Source: Streptomyces sp. SAI-127 (GTDB lineage Bacteria; Actinomycetota; Actinomycetes; Streptomycetales; Streptomycetaceae). From it: a stretch of 64,000 bases of DNA. Shown here piece by piece: positions 32,667-41,796 of the stretch (its first letter is position 1; each line of letters opens with the position of its first letter). Under the pieces are notes generated by a model, which saw nothing but the letters and a program-made list of their open reading frames with translations, ran no database searches and was not told the origin of the DNA. The position numbers and the translations under genes are program-made. Location: NCBI RefSeq assembly GCF_029894425.1, contig NZ_JARXYJ010000001.1, forward strand, positions 1 through 64,000, given 5' to 3'.

Positions 32667-32715
32667 CTAACCCTGTGGCGGGCATCAACGCCCCAGTCAC
32701 AGGAAGCGATCGAAC

Positions 32716-35376
32716 ATGACATCGACGTCAGACTCGACCCGCTCGGTGAGCAGACGATGGAGGCGCAGGGCGAGCACCCTGGCAGCCCTCGGCGTCTGCG
32801 CCGTCATCGCCTCAGCGCTCAATCCCCTGCAAGCACAAGCCGCGCCTCGGACGGTGTACTTCGCAGCGCCGGACGGCAAGGACTCCGGACACTGCAGCCA
32901 GTCGCAGCCGTGCTCGCTCGAGCGGGCCCAGCACGTGGTCGGCCCCGCCGCCAAACACGGTGACGTGAGCGTTCAGCTCGCCGACGGCACCTACCGCCTC
33001 TCCGAGCCCCTGCGGTTCGGACCCGGCAATGACGGCGGTGAGCACACCATCCACTGGAACGCCGCCCCGGGCGCGCACCCCGTCATCACCGGCGCCTCGA
33101 AAGTCACCGGCTGGTCCAAGTCCGAGGCAGGGGCAGGCATCTGGGAGGCGGACACCCCCAGCGGCCTCGACACCCGCCAGCTCTACGTGAACGGCGTGAT
33201 CGCCCCGCGCGCCGCCATCCGCCTGGCCAACGCGGACGTCACTCCCACCGCAACCGGTCTCACCATCAAGAACCCGGCCCTGAGCTACCTCGCCACGCTC
33301 CCCGACCAGGGACGCATCGAGTTCGAGTCCCTCGGCGACTTCACGAACCGCTACTCGCCGGTGCAGAGCATCAGCGCCACCGAGATCAAGATGGCGCAGC
33401 CGGCGTGGGACAACAACACGTGGGGCTGGGACACCGTCCAGAACTCATTCCTGGCCGGCCCGAGCTGGTACCTGGACAACTCACTGAGCTTCCTCACCCA
33501 GGTCGGCCAGTGGTACATAGATCCGGGCGCCGGCAAGCTCTACTACAAGCCGGCGAACGGCGTCGACCCCAACCGGCTCGACATCGAACTGCCCCGCCTG
33601 GAGACACTGATCAGCATCGGCGGGACGTACGGCAAGCCGGTGACCGGCCTTGCCTTCAAGGGCATCCAGTTCTCCGGAACCTCCTGGCTCGGCCCCTCGA
33701 CCGACGGGTATGCCGACCAGCAGAACGGCCTCTTCATCAAGGGCACCTACGACTACCGCCCCGCTGACGCCTTCACCAGCTGCTCACGCGGATGTGAGAT
33801 GTTCGAGCGAGCCCGCACCAGTTGGTACCAGGAGCCCGCCGCCGTGCAGGTCTCCGCTGCCAGCCGCATCTCGTTCACCGGCAACACGTTCACCAACCTC
33901 GGCCAGTCGGCCCTGGGCGTCGGAAACGACGCCAACGCCACGGTGACCGGCGTCGGCCTGGGCGCCAGCGACATCGACGTGGTCGGCAACCGGTTCACGG
34001 AGAACAGCGGGCACGGCATCGCGGTCGGCGGCGTACTGCCTGACGCACACCACCCCAGCGACCCGAGGATGACCAACCGGGACATCCTGATCTCCGACAA
34101 CACGATCAATCGCGTGGCGGTGGACTACAAGGACAACAGCGGCATCCTGAGCACCTACGTCACCAACGCCCGCATCCTGCACAACGAGGTCTCCAACGTC
34201 CCCTACGACGGTATCGACACCGGCTACGGCTGGGGCATCAACGACGCCGGGGGATCGAACGACTACGTCGACCGCGGCTACTACAAGTGGAACACGCTCT
34301 ACACGACGCCGACCACGCTCAGGGACAACCGCGTCGAGGGCAACCTCGTGCACAACACCAAGGCACGCTTCGCCGACGGAGGCTCGGTCTACAACCTCTC
34401 CGCCAGCCCCGGGACCGTGGTCGCCAAGAACTACCTGTTCAACATCTCAGGCGTCGGCCTCTACCTCGACGAGGGCTCGCGCTCGATGACGTACGAGAAC
34501 AACGTCGTCCAAGGCGGTTCCTTCCTCTTCACCAACGCCTACAGCCTCCGCAACAACACCAGCGACAACATCATCCAGAACAACTGGTACAACTCGGGCG
34601 GAGCGTCGACACCGAACGCCGAGGCCCACAACAACAAGCTGATCAACAACGTGAAGGTCGCCGGCGCCAACTGGCCCGCGGGCGCACGAGACGTGATCTG
34701 CCAGGCAGGTGTCGCTCCGAAGTACCGGACATCGCTCAACGCCAACCAGTTCGGCTTCAGCGGGTGCGCGGTTCATGCACCGGTCGCACCCGGCCTCGCC
34801 ACTGCCGCAGGCTCCGCCGTCAGCTCGTACTTCGGCCAGAGCGGCGACAGCTTCGGCATCGCGGCGGCCGGCGCCGATGTGTGGGGCGCCGGCGGTCAAC
34901 GCGACGACCAGTTCGGATCGATCTACCGGGCCGGTTCGTTCCACGCCGACTCGAGCGTGTCCACCCGGGTGGTGTCGGTCAACGACGCCAACGCCTGGGC
35001 CAAGTCCGGGGTCATGGTCCGCAACGACATGACCAAGGCGGGAGAGTCGGCCGGGTATGCCGTCGTCGCGGTGACCGCCCGCAACGGCGTCGTGTTCGAG
35101 TGGGACGCCAACGGCGACGGGTACCTGGACACCGAGGCCCGCGCCGGCGTCGACATCTACCGCCCCATCTGGGTGAAGCTCACCCGATCGGGCACGTCAT
35201 TCAGCGCCTCGTACTCCTACGACGGTGCCAACTATGTCCCGGTCGGTCAGCCCGTGACGTTGGCCTCCGCCGCAGCGAAGCAGGACGCGGGCATCTTCTC
35301 CACGTCCCACGACACCGCCCAATCGGCGATCAACCAGTTCGACTCCGGCGCCGTAACAGGCGCAACGACGCCGTAG
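32716..35376 (+). CDS. Secreted right-handed beta-helix glycosidase, GH141-like (alpha-L-fucosidase/xylanase)
   Basis: The 886-residue protein has a signal peptide (residues 1-42, basic then TLAALGVCAVIASAL, cleavage near AQAAP). A large parallel beta-helix domain follows (about 45-690) with repeated [ND]N-rich turns such as ISDNTINRV, LHNEVSNVPYDGIDTGYGWG, VYNLSASPGTVVAKNYLF and GLYLDEGS. This layout matches GH141, a family with alpha-L-fucosidase and xylanase members. The last 180 residues form a separate beta-sandwich (AWAKSGVMVRNDMTKAGESA) resembling DUF1349 or carbohydrate-binding modules. Its own regulon palindrome ties it to the deoxysugar operons, which favours fucoside cleavage outside the cell. 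The catalytic acids were not assigned. Confidence 0.72.
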   Translation: MTSTSDSTRSVSRRWRRRASTLAALGVCAVIASALNPLQAQAAPRTVYFAAPDGKDSGHCSQSQPCSLERAQHVVGPAAKHGDVSVQLADGTYRLSEPLRFGPGNDGGEHTIHWNAAPGAHPVITGASKVTGWSKSEAGAGIWEADTPSGLDTRQLYVNGVIAPRAAIRLANADVTPTATGLTIKNPALSYLATLPDQGRIEFESLGDFTNRYSPVQSISATEIKMAQPAWDNNTWGWDTVQNSFLAGPSWYLDNSLSFLTQVGQWYIDPGAGKLYYKPANGVDPNRLDIELPRLETLISIGGTYGKPVTGLAFKGIQFSGTSWLGPSTDGYADQQNGLFIKGTYDYRPADAFTSCSRGCEMFERARTSWYQEPAAVQVSAASRISFTGNTFTNLGQSALGVGNDANATVTGVGLGASDIDVVGNRFTENSGHGIAVGGVLPDAHHPSDPRMTNRDILISDNTINRVAVDYKDNSGILSTYVTNARILHNEVSNVPYDGIDTGYGWGINDAGGSNDYVDRGYYKWNTLYTTPTTLRDNRVEGNLVHNTKARFADGGSVYNLSASPGTVVAKNYLFNISGVGLYLDEGSRSMTYENNVVQGGSFLFTNAYSLRNNTSDNIIQNNWYNSGGASTPNAEAHNNKLINNVKVAGANWPAGARDVICQAGVAPKYRTSLNANQFGFSGCAVHAPVAPGLATAAGSAVSSYFGQSGDSFGIAAAGADVWGAGGQRDDQFGSIYRAGSFHADSSVSTRVVSVNDANAWAKSGVMVRNDMTKAGESAGYAVVAVTARNGVVFEWDANGDGYLDTEARAGVDIYRPIWVKLTRSGTSFSASYSYDGANYVPVGQPVTLASAAAKQDAGIFSTSHDTAQSAINQFDSGAVTGATTP

Positions 35377-35783
35377 ACGCCGCTCACGGAGGGCCGACGA
35401 CGGGCGCGGCAAGGTGTTCTCCAGTGCGCCGACAGACTGACGGTTCACGGAATCTGGCCGCAGGCGCACCAGAGCACCAGAGCACCAAGCGTGACCTGTC
35501 GCCGACCAACCAGCCGTGCGGAGCGGGCGTACGCTCGCCCCGCACGGCCTGCTTGCCCAGGGCGGTGTGGTCACGTCCGGCGGGGTGGTGTAGTCACGGC
35601 AACTGCTTTCCGGTTGTGGGGTGATCTGCGGTTCGGGTTCGATTGGCTGGGTGGTGAAGAGTTCGGCCATGGAGGCTTCGGAGAGGTAGCGGGAGAGTTC
35701 TCCGTGCCCGGCACGATGTCGCCGTTGGAGCGGTAGCACAGCTCCAACAGAGGCTTCGTGGAGGAGCCGCCAGCCCCAAGGTG
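35377..35783. other. Gene-free gap
   Basis: There is no convincing coding pattern. Minus-strand open frames lack ribosome sites and known motifs. The region probably contains decayed sequence linked to the MFS remnant that follows. Confidence 0.35.
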
Positions 35784-35975
35784 GATCTGGCAGGCGCCTG
35801 CGCGGCGCTGCTCGCACCGCCGGCCCTGTCACCCCTGACGCTCACCTTCAGCGAACCCGCCGAGCGGGGCCGGGCCTTCGGCGTGTACGGCGCCCGTCTC
35901 CGGTGTCGGCGTCGTCCTCATCCAGACCACGTCCTGGCGATGGCGCATGTTCATCACCCCGCCCCTCGCCACGCC
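35784..35975 (+). pseudogene. MFS drug-efflux (DHA2) transporter fragment
   Basis: The frame reads AGACAALLAPPALSPLTLTF and SEPAERGRAFGVYGA, matching the fourth helix and loop of EmrB/QacA-like transporters. It then continues one frame over as VSGVGVVLIQTTSWRWRMFI, the next helix and the SWRW motif. Only about 60 codons with one frame change survive, with both ends missing. It marks a deletion boundary between the sugar island and the acyl-CoA island. Confidence 0.6.
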
Positions 35976-36051
35976 GCATGGAAAAGACGGTCGTGCTCTA
36001 CGTCAGTCAGGCCCAGCCGGAGGTGACCGTCCAATGCGGCAGGATGTCCTC

Positions 36052-37008
36052 TCAGCGAAGCTCCGCTGCCAGCGTCGCGATCAGTTCGCGGGTCCGGTAC
36101 TTGGAGGCAATCAGTTCCTCGCGGTCGTCCCCGATCGGAAGCAGGCGCACCGAGAGGTCGGTGGCGCCCGCGTCGGCGAAGCGGCGCAGACGGGACAGGA
36201 TCGCCTTCTCGTCGCCCACCGCGCACAGGTCGCCGATGTCGCGGGCTTCGCCCTGCTCGAGAAGGCGCTGGTAGTTGGGAGAAATCTCGGCCTCGCCGAG
36301 AATGCGGTTGGCGCGCTCGCGGGCTTCGTCGACCCGCGAGGGCTCGCACAGACAGACGGGGACACCGGCCACGATACGCGGGGCGGGGCGGCCGGCGGCT
36401 TCGGCGGCCTTCGTGATGCGGGGAACGACGTGGTCGGCGATGGCGCGCTCGTCGGCCATCCAGAGGACTGTGCCGTCCGCGCGTTCGCCGGCGAGACGCA
36501 GCATGACCGGCCCCAGTGCGGCGACGAGGACGGGCAGCGCGGTCACCGGCCCGATGTCGAGCGGGTTGTGGACGTTGAAGGTGGGGTTCTCGACGTCGAC
36601 CGGACCGGGGGCTGCGCGTGCCGCGTCGAGGACGTCGAGGTAGTCGCGGGTAAGACCGGCAGGCTTCTCGTACGGCAGGCCGAGCATGTCGCGGATCACC
36701 CAGTGGTGCGAGGGGCCGACACCGAGGGCGAGCCGGCCGCCGGTGGCCGCGTGGGCGGAAAGAGCCTGCCGGGCGAGGGCGATCGGGTGCTGCGCCTGCA
36801 ACGGCACCACGGCGGTGCCCAATTCGATACGGGTGGTGCGCGTCCCCATGAGGGTCACGGCGGTCAGCGCGTCGAAGTCGGTGGGGATCTGCGGGACCCA
36901 CACCGTGTCGAGTCCCGCCGCCTCGGCCCACACGACATCGTCGAGCATGCGGGCGGCTTTGCGGGCGCTGTCACCGCGCTCGGGGCCGATCATCACGCCT
37001 GTGCGCAC
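36052..37008 (-). CDS. LLM-class flavin-dependent oxidoreductase
   Basis: The 318-residue protein belongs to the luciferase-like/F420 family: WAEAAGLDTVWVPQIPTDFD at the start, LGTAVVPLQAQHPIALARQA, LALGVGPSHHWV and LVAALGPVMLRLAGERADGT. GTG 37008 follows AGGAGGA. The TIGR-type F420-binding subgroup found beside CoA-pathway genes in actinomycetes looks similar, so F420 rather than FMN is possible. It is the last gene of the mutase operon (61-bp gap after the B12 subunit). The substrate is unknown; reduction or oxidation of an acyl-CoA side chain would fit. Confidence 0.82.
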   Translation of the reverse strand: MRTGVMIGPERGDSARKAARMLDDVVWAEAAGLDTVWVPQIPTDFDALTAVTLMGTRTTRIELGTAVVPLQAQHPIALARQALSAHAATGGRLALGVGPSHHWVIRDMLGLPYEKPAGLTRDYLDVLDAARAAPGPVDVENPTFNVHNPLDIGPVTALPVLVAALGPVMLRLAGERADGTVLWMADERAIADHVVPRITKAAEAAGRPAPRIVAGVPVCLCEPSRVDEARERANRILGEAEISPNYQRLLEQGEARDIGDLCAVGDEKAILSRLRRFADAGATDLSVRLLPIGDDREELIASKYRTRELIATLAAELR

Positions 37009-37069
37009 GGTATGTCCTCCTGCTGGTTCGGGGCTGTCGCTGCGGCCCGTGCGGCGCGCAGGGGGCGGC

Positions 37070-37525
37070 TCACACGGCCCGGTCGGATGGGGCGGGTGAC
37101 GCGGCGCCCCCGAGGCCCAGGGCCGCCGCGTCCGCCTGGGCTGCCACCTTGCGCATCTCGTGGACGAGTTCGTCCAGTGGGACGCCCGTCGGGAAGACCG
37201 CGGCCGCCCCTGCGTCGAGGAGCCGGGGTACGTCGCCCGCCGGGACGGTGCCGCCCACGACGACCGCGATGTCCTCGGCGCCTGCGGCACGCAGTGCTTC
37301 CACCGTGCGGCGGGTCAGCGCCAGATGGGCGCCGGACAGGATGCTCAGTCCGACCACCGCGACGTCCTCCTGGACCGCGGTGGCGACGATGTCGTCGATG
37401 CGCTGCCGGATGCCGGTGAAGATGACCTCGAAGCCTGCGTCGCGCAGCGCACGCGCGACGATCTTCGCTCCTCGGTCGTGTCCATCGAGTCCGGGTTTGG
37501 CGACGAGGATGCGGGCCCCGGCCAT
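37070..37525 (-). CDS. Cobalamin-binding small subunit of acyl-CoA mutase
   Basis: The 151-residue protein has the base-off B12 motif D-x-H-x-x-G as KPGLDGHDRGAKIVARALRD, followed by GLSILSGAH and VVVGGTVPAGDVPRLLDAGA. This is the standard B12 domain of methylmalonyl-/isobutyryl-CoA mutases made as a separate chain. ATG 37525 overlaps the large-subunit stop. A short Ala/Gly/Pro tail follows the domain. It must pair with the 525-residue large subunit next to it. No MeaB-type GTPase chaperone is coded nearby. Confidence 0.92.
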   Translation of the reverse strand: MAGARILVAKPGLDGHDRGAKIVARALRDAGFEVIFTGIRQRIDDIVATAVQEDVAVVGLSILSGAHLALTRRTVEALRAAGAEDIAVVVGGTVPAGDVPRLLDAGAAAVFPTGVPLDELVHEMRKVAAQADAAALGLGGAASPAPSDRAV

Positions 37526-39102
37526 CAGAACACCACCGGCTGCCGGAACTCGCCCCACACATCTTTCAGCGCGGTCACCATCTCTCCGACCGTGCAGTAC
37601 GCGAGGGCGCAGTCGACGAGCACGGGCATGAGGTTGTCCGTCCCTTCGGCAGCGCGAGCCAGCGCGGCGAGTGAGCCCCGTACGGCCGAGGGGTCGCGTT
37701 CCGCCTTGACCCGGGCGAGCCGGTCGAGCTGCAGCTGGCGCCCTTTGGCATCGAGTTCGTAGGTGGCGATTTCCGGCGCGGGTTCGTCGGTGACGAAACG
37801 GTTGACGCCCACGACCGGCCGCTCGCCCGACTCGGTCGCCTGGTGGATGCGGTACGCCTCGTCGGCGATGAGGCCTTGCAGATAGCCGTCCTCGATGGCG
37901 CGGACCATGCCGCCGTGGGCGTCGAGGTCGTCCATGATCTCGACGATGCGGGCCTCCGTGGCGTCGGTGAGCGCTTCGACGAAGTACGAGCCCCCGAGCG
38001 GGTCGGCGACGCGCGTGACACCGGTCTCGTGAGCGAGGATCTGCTGGGTGCGCAGGGCGAGGGTGGCCGACTCCTCGCTGGGCAGCGCGAACGGCTCGTC
38101 CCAGGCTGCGGTGAACATCGACTGCACGCCGCCGAGCACGGAAGCGAGCGCCTCGTAGGCGACGCGCACGGTGTTGTTGCGGGCCTGCGGCGCGTACAGG
38201 GAGGCTCCGCCCGCCACGCAGCCGAAGCGGAACATCGCGGCCTTGTCGCTGCCCGCCCCGTAGCGCTCGCGCACGATCTTGGCCCAACGCCTGCGTCCGG
38301 CACGGTACTTGGCGATCTCTTCGAAGAAGTCGCCGTGCGTGTAGAAGAAGAACGAGACCTGCGGCGCGAACTGGTCGATGGTCATCCGGCCGCGCGCGAG
38401 GACCGTGTCGCAGTACGTGACTCCGTCGGCCAGCGTGAACGCCATCTCCTGCACAGCGTTGGCTCCCGCGTCGCGGAAGTGCGCTCCGGCGACCGAGATC
38501 GCGTTGAATCTCGGCACCTCGGCGGCGCAGAACTCGATGGTGTCCGCGATCAGGCGCAGGGACGGATCTGCGGGCCAGATCCAGGTGCCGCGCGAGGCGT
38601 ACTCCTTGAGAATGTCGTTCTGGATGGTGCCGGTGAGCTTCTCCCGCGGCACGCCCTTGCGTTCTGCCGCCGCCACGTAGAAGGCGAGGAGGATCGCGGC
38701 GGTACCGTTGATCGTGAAGCTGGTGCTGATCCGGTCGAGCGGTATCCCGTCGAAGAGCACCTCGGCGTCCGCGAGGGTGTCGACGGCGACACCGACCCGG
38801 CCCACTTCCTCGGCCACCTCGGGGTCGTCGGAGTCGTATCCGCACTGGGTGGGCAGGTCCAGGGCCACGGACAGGCCGGTGCCTCCCTGGTCGAGGAGGT
38901 AGCGGTAACGCCGGTTGGATTCCTCGGCGGTGCCGAAGCCCGAGTACTGGCGCAGAGTCCACAGGCGGCCCCGGTAACCGGTCGCGTAATTGCCGCGGGT
39001 GAAGGGATAGCTGCCCGGCGGGGGCGGCTCGGCATCACGGTCCTGCGGTCCGTAGACCGGCTTGAGCGGGATGCCCGACAAGGTGTGCGAGGAGGCGTCC
39101 AT
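37525..39102 (-). CDS. Acyl-CoA mutase large subunit (methylmalonyl-CoA mutase family)
   Basis: The 525-residue TIM-barrel subunit reads [54 protein letters not shown] strands and [20 protein letters not shown]. The tyrosine in RQYSGF is that of methylmalonyl-CoA-type mutases, but [11 protein letters not shown] is closer to ethylmalonyl-CoA-type (MeaA) sequences than to methylmalonyl (DLATHRGYDSD) or isobutyryl (DMPTLMGYDSD) mutases. The substrate is therefore open. ATG 39102 is chosen; ATG 39126 is in frame. Neither has a good ribosome site, so a leaderless transcript is possible. Its carbon-skeleton rearrangement would feed a branched acyl-CoA into the surrounding beta-oxidation genes. Confidence 0.85.
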   Translation of the reverse strand: MDASSHTLSGIPLKPVYGPQDRDAEPPPPGSYPFTRGNYATGYRGRLWTLRQYSGFGTAEESNRRYRYLLDQGGTGLSVALDLPTQCGYDSDDPEVAEEVGRVGVAVDTLADAEVLFDGIPLDRISTSFTINGTAAILLAFYVAAAERKGVPREKLTGTIQNDILKEYASRGTWIWPADPSLRLIADTIEFCAAEVPRFNAISVAGAHFRDAGANAVQEMAFTLADGVTYCDTVLARGRMTIDQFAPQVSFFFYTHGDFFEEIAKYRAGRRRWAKIVRERYGAGSDKAAMFRFGCVAGGASLYAPQARNNTVRVAYEALASVLGGVQSMFTAAWDEPFALPSEESATLALRTQQILAHETGVTRVADPLGGSYFVEALTDATEARIVEIMDDLDAHGGMVRAIEDGYLQGLIADEAYRIHQATESGERPVVGVNRFVTDEPAPEIATYELDAKGRQLQLDRLARVKAERDPSAVRGSLAALARAAEGTDNLMPVLVDCALAYCTVGEMVTALKDVWGEFRQPVVF

Positions 39103-39231
39103 CGCTGGATACGTTACTTGCAACATGCGAGAACGCCAATACCGATATCGAGAATAAGAGCATTGATCCGCGACTGGAAGCGTCACGCACAGGACTGTCG
39201 GAGGCCTCAACTCACGTTCTACCCTTGCGGG

Positions 39232-40368
39232 ATGAACTGGGAGAACGCGGGTTTCCCGGAGTGGGAGGGCACGACCGTGTCAGCGGCACGGGTCGCCGCC
39301 GACGCCGGTCTGCTGCCGGGCCCGGAGGGAGTGCCGGGTCGGGTGCTGCACTTTCTGGATCTCGATCGGTGGCACGCCGCCGGTGACACGGAGATCGTCC
39401 GGTGCGCCACGGCTGTACGGGGGATGCTGCCGATGGTCGTCGGCGTGGCCCGGCACACGCCGCCGCAGCGCCTCGCCCCGCTGCTCGACGCCCTGACCCT
39501 GACCTTGGCCGGGCCCGATGTCGTCGCCGAACGGCCGGAGTTGATGCCGGTTGCGCACGTCGGGGAGGCGTACGACCAGCTCGAGGAGGCTGTCGCGCAC
39601 CGGCTCGGGGCGGGCCTGGCCCTCGGGCATCTGCTGCGACAGACGGCCTGCCTCGACACGGTGCGGGGTCTCGCGGCGGAGGCCGCCGTGTACTCCATGC
39701 TGCTCGGCGGACCTGAGTTCGCGCGATGGCTCGCCGAGCGGCCGGCTCCGCGCCCCGCTGCTCCGGTGGGGCCTCTCGTACGGGCGACGCGCGACGGCGG
39801 ACTGCTCACGATCGAGCTGGACCATGCGGAGCGGCGCAACGCGCTGTCGGCCCTGATGCGCGAGGAGTTGTACGCAGCGTTGGAAGCGGCGGTGTGGGAT
39901 GCCGGCATCGAGCGGGTCGAACTCCAGGGCGCGGGGCCGGCGTTCTGCAGCGGCGGCGATCTGGCCGAGTTCGGCTCCGCTCGCGATCCCGTGGCGGCGT
40001 ACGTCGTCCGGCTCGATCGTGCGCCGTGGCGCCTCCTGGACGCGGTGCGCGACCGGGTCCGGGTGCGGGTGCACGGGCCCGTGATCGGTGCGGGTCTCGA
40101 ACTCGCCGCGTTCGCGGGCCTGGTGACCGCGGCGGCCGATACGCGCTTCAGCCTCCCCGAGCTGTCGATGGGGCTGATTCCGGGAGCCGGCGGCACGGTC
40201 AGCGTCACCCGCCGGGTGGGCCGGTGGCGGGCGGCGTGGCTGATGCTGACCGGGGAGGAAATCGGCGCGGGGACGGCATTGCGGTGGGGGTTGGTGGACG
40301 AGGTGGAGGGGCTCGACGCGGCCACGCTACAAGGGAGCGGGATCGTCGATGGTGTGCCGCATGGCTGA
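39232..40368 (+). CDS. Enoyl-CoA hydratase/isomerase with long N-terminal extension
   Basis: In this 378-residue protein the crotonase domain occupies about residues 185-370, with oxyanion motif GAGPAFCSGGDLAEFG, VHGPVIGAGLELAAFAGLV and FSLPELSMGLIPGAGGTVSV. The first 180 residues are not a standard crotonase part; they include PMVVGVARHTPPQRLAPLLD and LGAGLALGHLLRQTACLDTV and may be a degenerate crotonase half or a partner-binding domain. The gene is divergent from the mutase and overlaps the next gene by 20 bp. Fusion length is unusual for the family. Confidence 0.78.
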   Translation: MNWENAGFPEWEGTTVSAARVAADAGLLPGPEGVPGRVLHFLDLDRWHAAGDTEIVRCATAVRGMLPMVVGVARHTPPQRLAPLLDALTLTLAGPDVVAERPELMPVAHVGEAYDQLEEAVAHRLGAGLALGHLLRQTACLDTVRGLAAEAAVYSMLLGGPEFARWLAERPAPRPAAPVGPLVRATRDGGLLTIELDHAERRNALSALMREELYAALEAAVWDAGIERVELQGAGPAFCSGGDLAEFGSARDPVAAYVVRLDRAPWRLLDAVRDRVRVRVHGPVIGAGLELAAFAGLVTAAADTRFSLPELSMGLIPGAGGTVSVTRRVGRWRAAWLMLTGEEIGAGTALRWGLVDEVEGLDAATLQGSGIVDGVPHG

Positions 40369-41776
40369 ACTCCCGGGCGGCTCCGCCTTGTTCAGGTCTG
40401 TGGAAGTGGCGCCCGGTCATGAGGGCGACTGCCGCGTACGGGGCGGGCGCATCGTCGCCCTCGCGCCCCGCCTGCGGGCCGCACCGGGTGAAAACGTGGT
40501 GGACGGCGGCGGTGGCGCCCTGCTCCCGGGCCTTGCCGATCACCATCTGCATCTGACCGCGATGGCCGCGCAGGCCGCGTCCGTCGATCTGTCGGGGCGC
40601 ACGGCCGCCACACTCGGCCGGACAGTCCGCGGCGCAACCCCCGGTCCGGATGGCTGGATCCGAGCGACTGGCTACGACGACGGCGCGCACGGCCCACTGG
40701 ACAGGGAGATTCTCGACACCTGGGCCGACGGGCGGCCAGTGCGGGTGCAGCACCGTTCGGGTGCCCTGTGGGTGGTCAACTCCGCAGGCCTGCAACGCCT
40801 CGGCGCCGACTCGACCGCCGCCCCACCCGGGGTGGAGCGGGACGACTCCGGCCGCGCGACGGGACGGCTCTGGCGCGTGGACGGCTGGCTGGGCGAGCGC
40901 ATCGGCGCCCGTCCGCCCTCCCTCACCGCCATCGGCGCCCGGCTGGCCGCCTTCGGGATCACTCACGTCACGGACGCGACCCCCGATTCAGCCGCCGTGC
41001 CCGTACTGGCCGGTGCACTGCACCGGGGCGAGCTGCCCCAGTACGTCACGTCTTTGGCCGCGCACCGACCTGCACCTGTCAGCCACCCACGGCTGCGGCT
41101 CGGCGCCCGCAAGCTGGTGGTCGCCGACCACGAGCTGCCGGAACTCGCCGCCCTCGTAAGGGAGATATCCGCCTCCCATGCCGCGCGCCGCCCCGTCGCC
41201 GTGCACTGCGTGACCCCCGCCGCGCTCGCCCTCACACTCGCCGCACTCGACGAAGCCGGACATCACGCCCGCGACCGAATCGAGCACTGCGCCCTCGCGG
41301 ATACCGCGGCCGTCCGCGAACTCGCCGCACACCGGCTGCGCGTGATCACACAACCGACGTTCATCGCCCGGCGGGGCGACGCCTACCTGGAACGCACCCC
41401 GACCGCGGAACACGCCGACCTCTGGCGATACGGAAGCCTGCTGCGCGCCGGCGTCACCACGGCCCCCGGCAGCGACGCCCCGTACGGCGATCCGGATCCG
41501 TGGGCCTGTCTGCGAGCGGCCAGGGACCGGACGACACCCTCAGGACGAGTCCTGGCACCGGGCGAACGGACTTCGCCGGCACGGGTGCTGCGCGGCATGC
41601 TGTCCCGCCCGTGCGACCCCGGCGGCCCGCCTCGCCGTCTCACCACCGGGGCGCGCGCCGATCTCGTCCTGCTGCACGTACCCCTCGATGAGGCCCTGCG
41701 TCACCTGGACTCGGCTCTGGTACGGGCCACATATGTCGGAGGCCGGGCGGTGTATGGCCCCGTGCCCCCGCGTTGA
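40349..41776 (+). CDS. Amidohydrolase (YtcJ-like, amidohydrolase_3)
   Basis: The 475-residue protein has the metal-site motif PGLADHHLHLTAMAAQ, GWIRATGYDD, and later IEHCALAD and TTAPGSDAPYGDPDPW. These are typical of YtcJ-like metal-dependent hydrolases with a composite TIM barrel and a small beta domain built from both termini (RSVEVAPGHEGDCRVRGGRI and ATYVGGRAVYG). AAGGGAG supports ATG 40349; ATG 40361 is an alternative. It is coupled to the crotonase gene. The substrate is probably an amide, lactone or enol-lactone intermediate of the pathway; not determined. Confidence 0.82.
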   Translation: MVCRMAELPGGSALFRSVEVAPGHEGDCRVRGGRIVALAPRLRAAPGENVVDGGGGALLPGLADHHLHLTAMAAQAASVDLSGRTAATLGRTVRGATPGPDGWIRATGYDDGAHGPLDREILDTWADGRPVRVQHRSGALWVVNSAGLQRLGADSTAAPPGVERDDSGRATGRLWRVDGWLGERIGARPPSLTAIGARLAAFGITHVTDATPDSAAVPVLAGALHRGELPQYVTSLAAHRPAPVSHPRLRLGARKLVVADHELPELAALVREISASHAARRPVAVHCVTPAALALTLAALDEAGHHARDRIEHCALADTAAVRELAAHRLRVITQPTFIARRGDAYLERTPTAEHADLWRYGSLLRAGVTTAPGSDAPYGDPDPWACLRAARDRTTPSGRVLAPGERTSPARVLRGMLSRPCDPGGPPRRLTTGARADLVLLHVPLDEALRHLDSALVRATYVGGRAVYGPVPPR

Positions 41777-41796
41777 CGTGGTCCTACGCTCACCGT

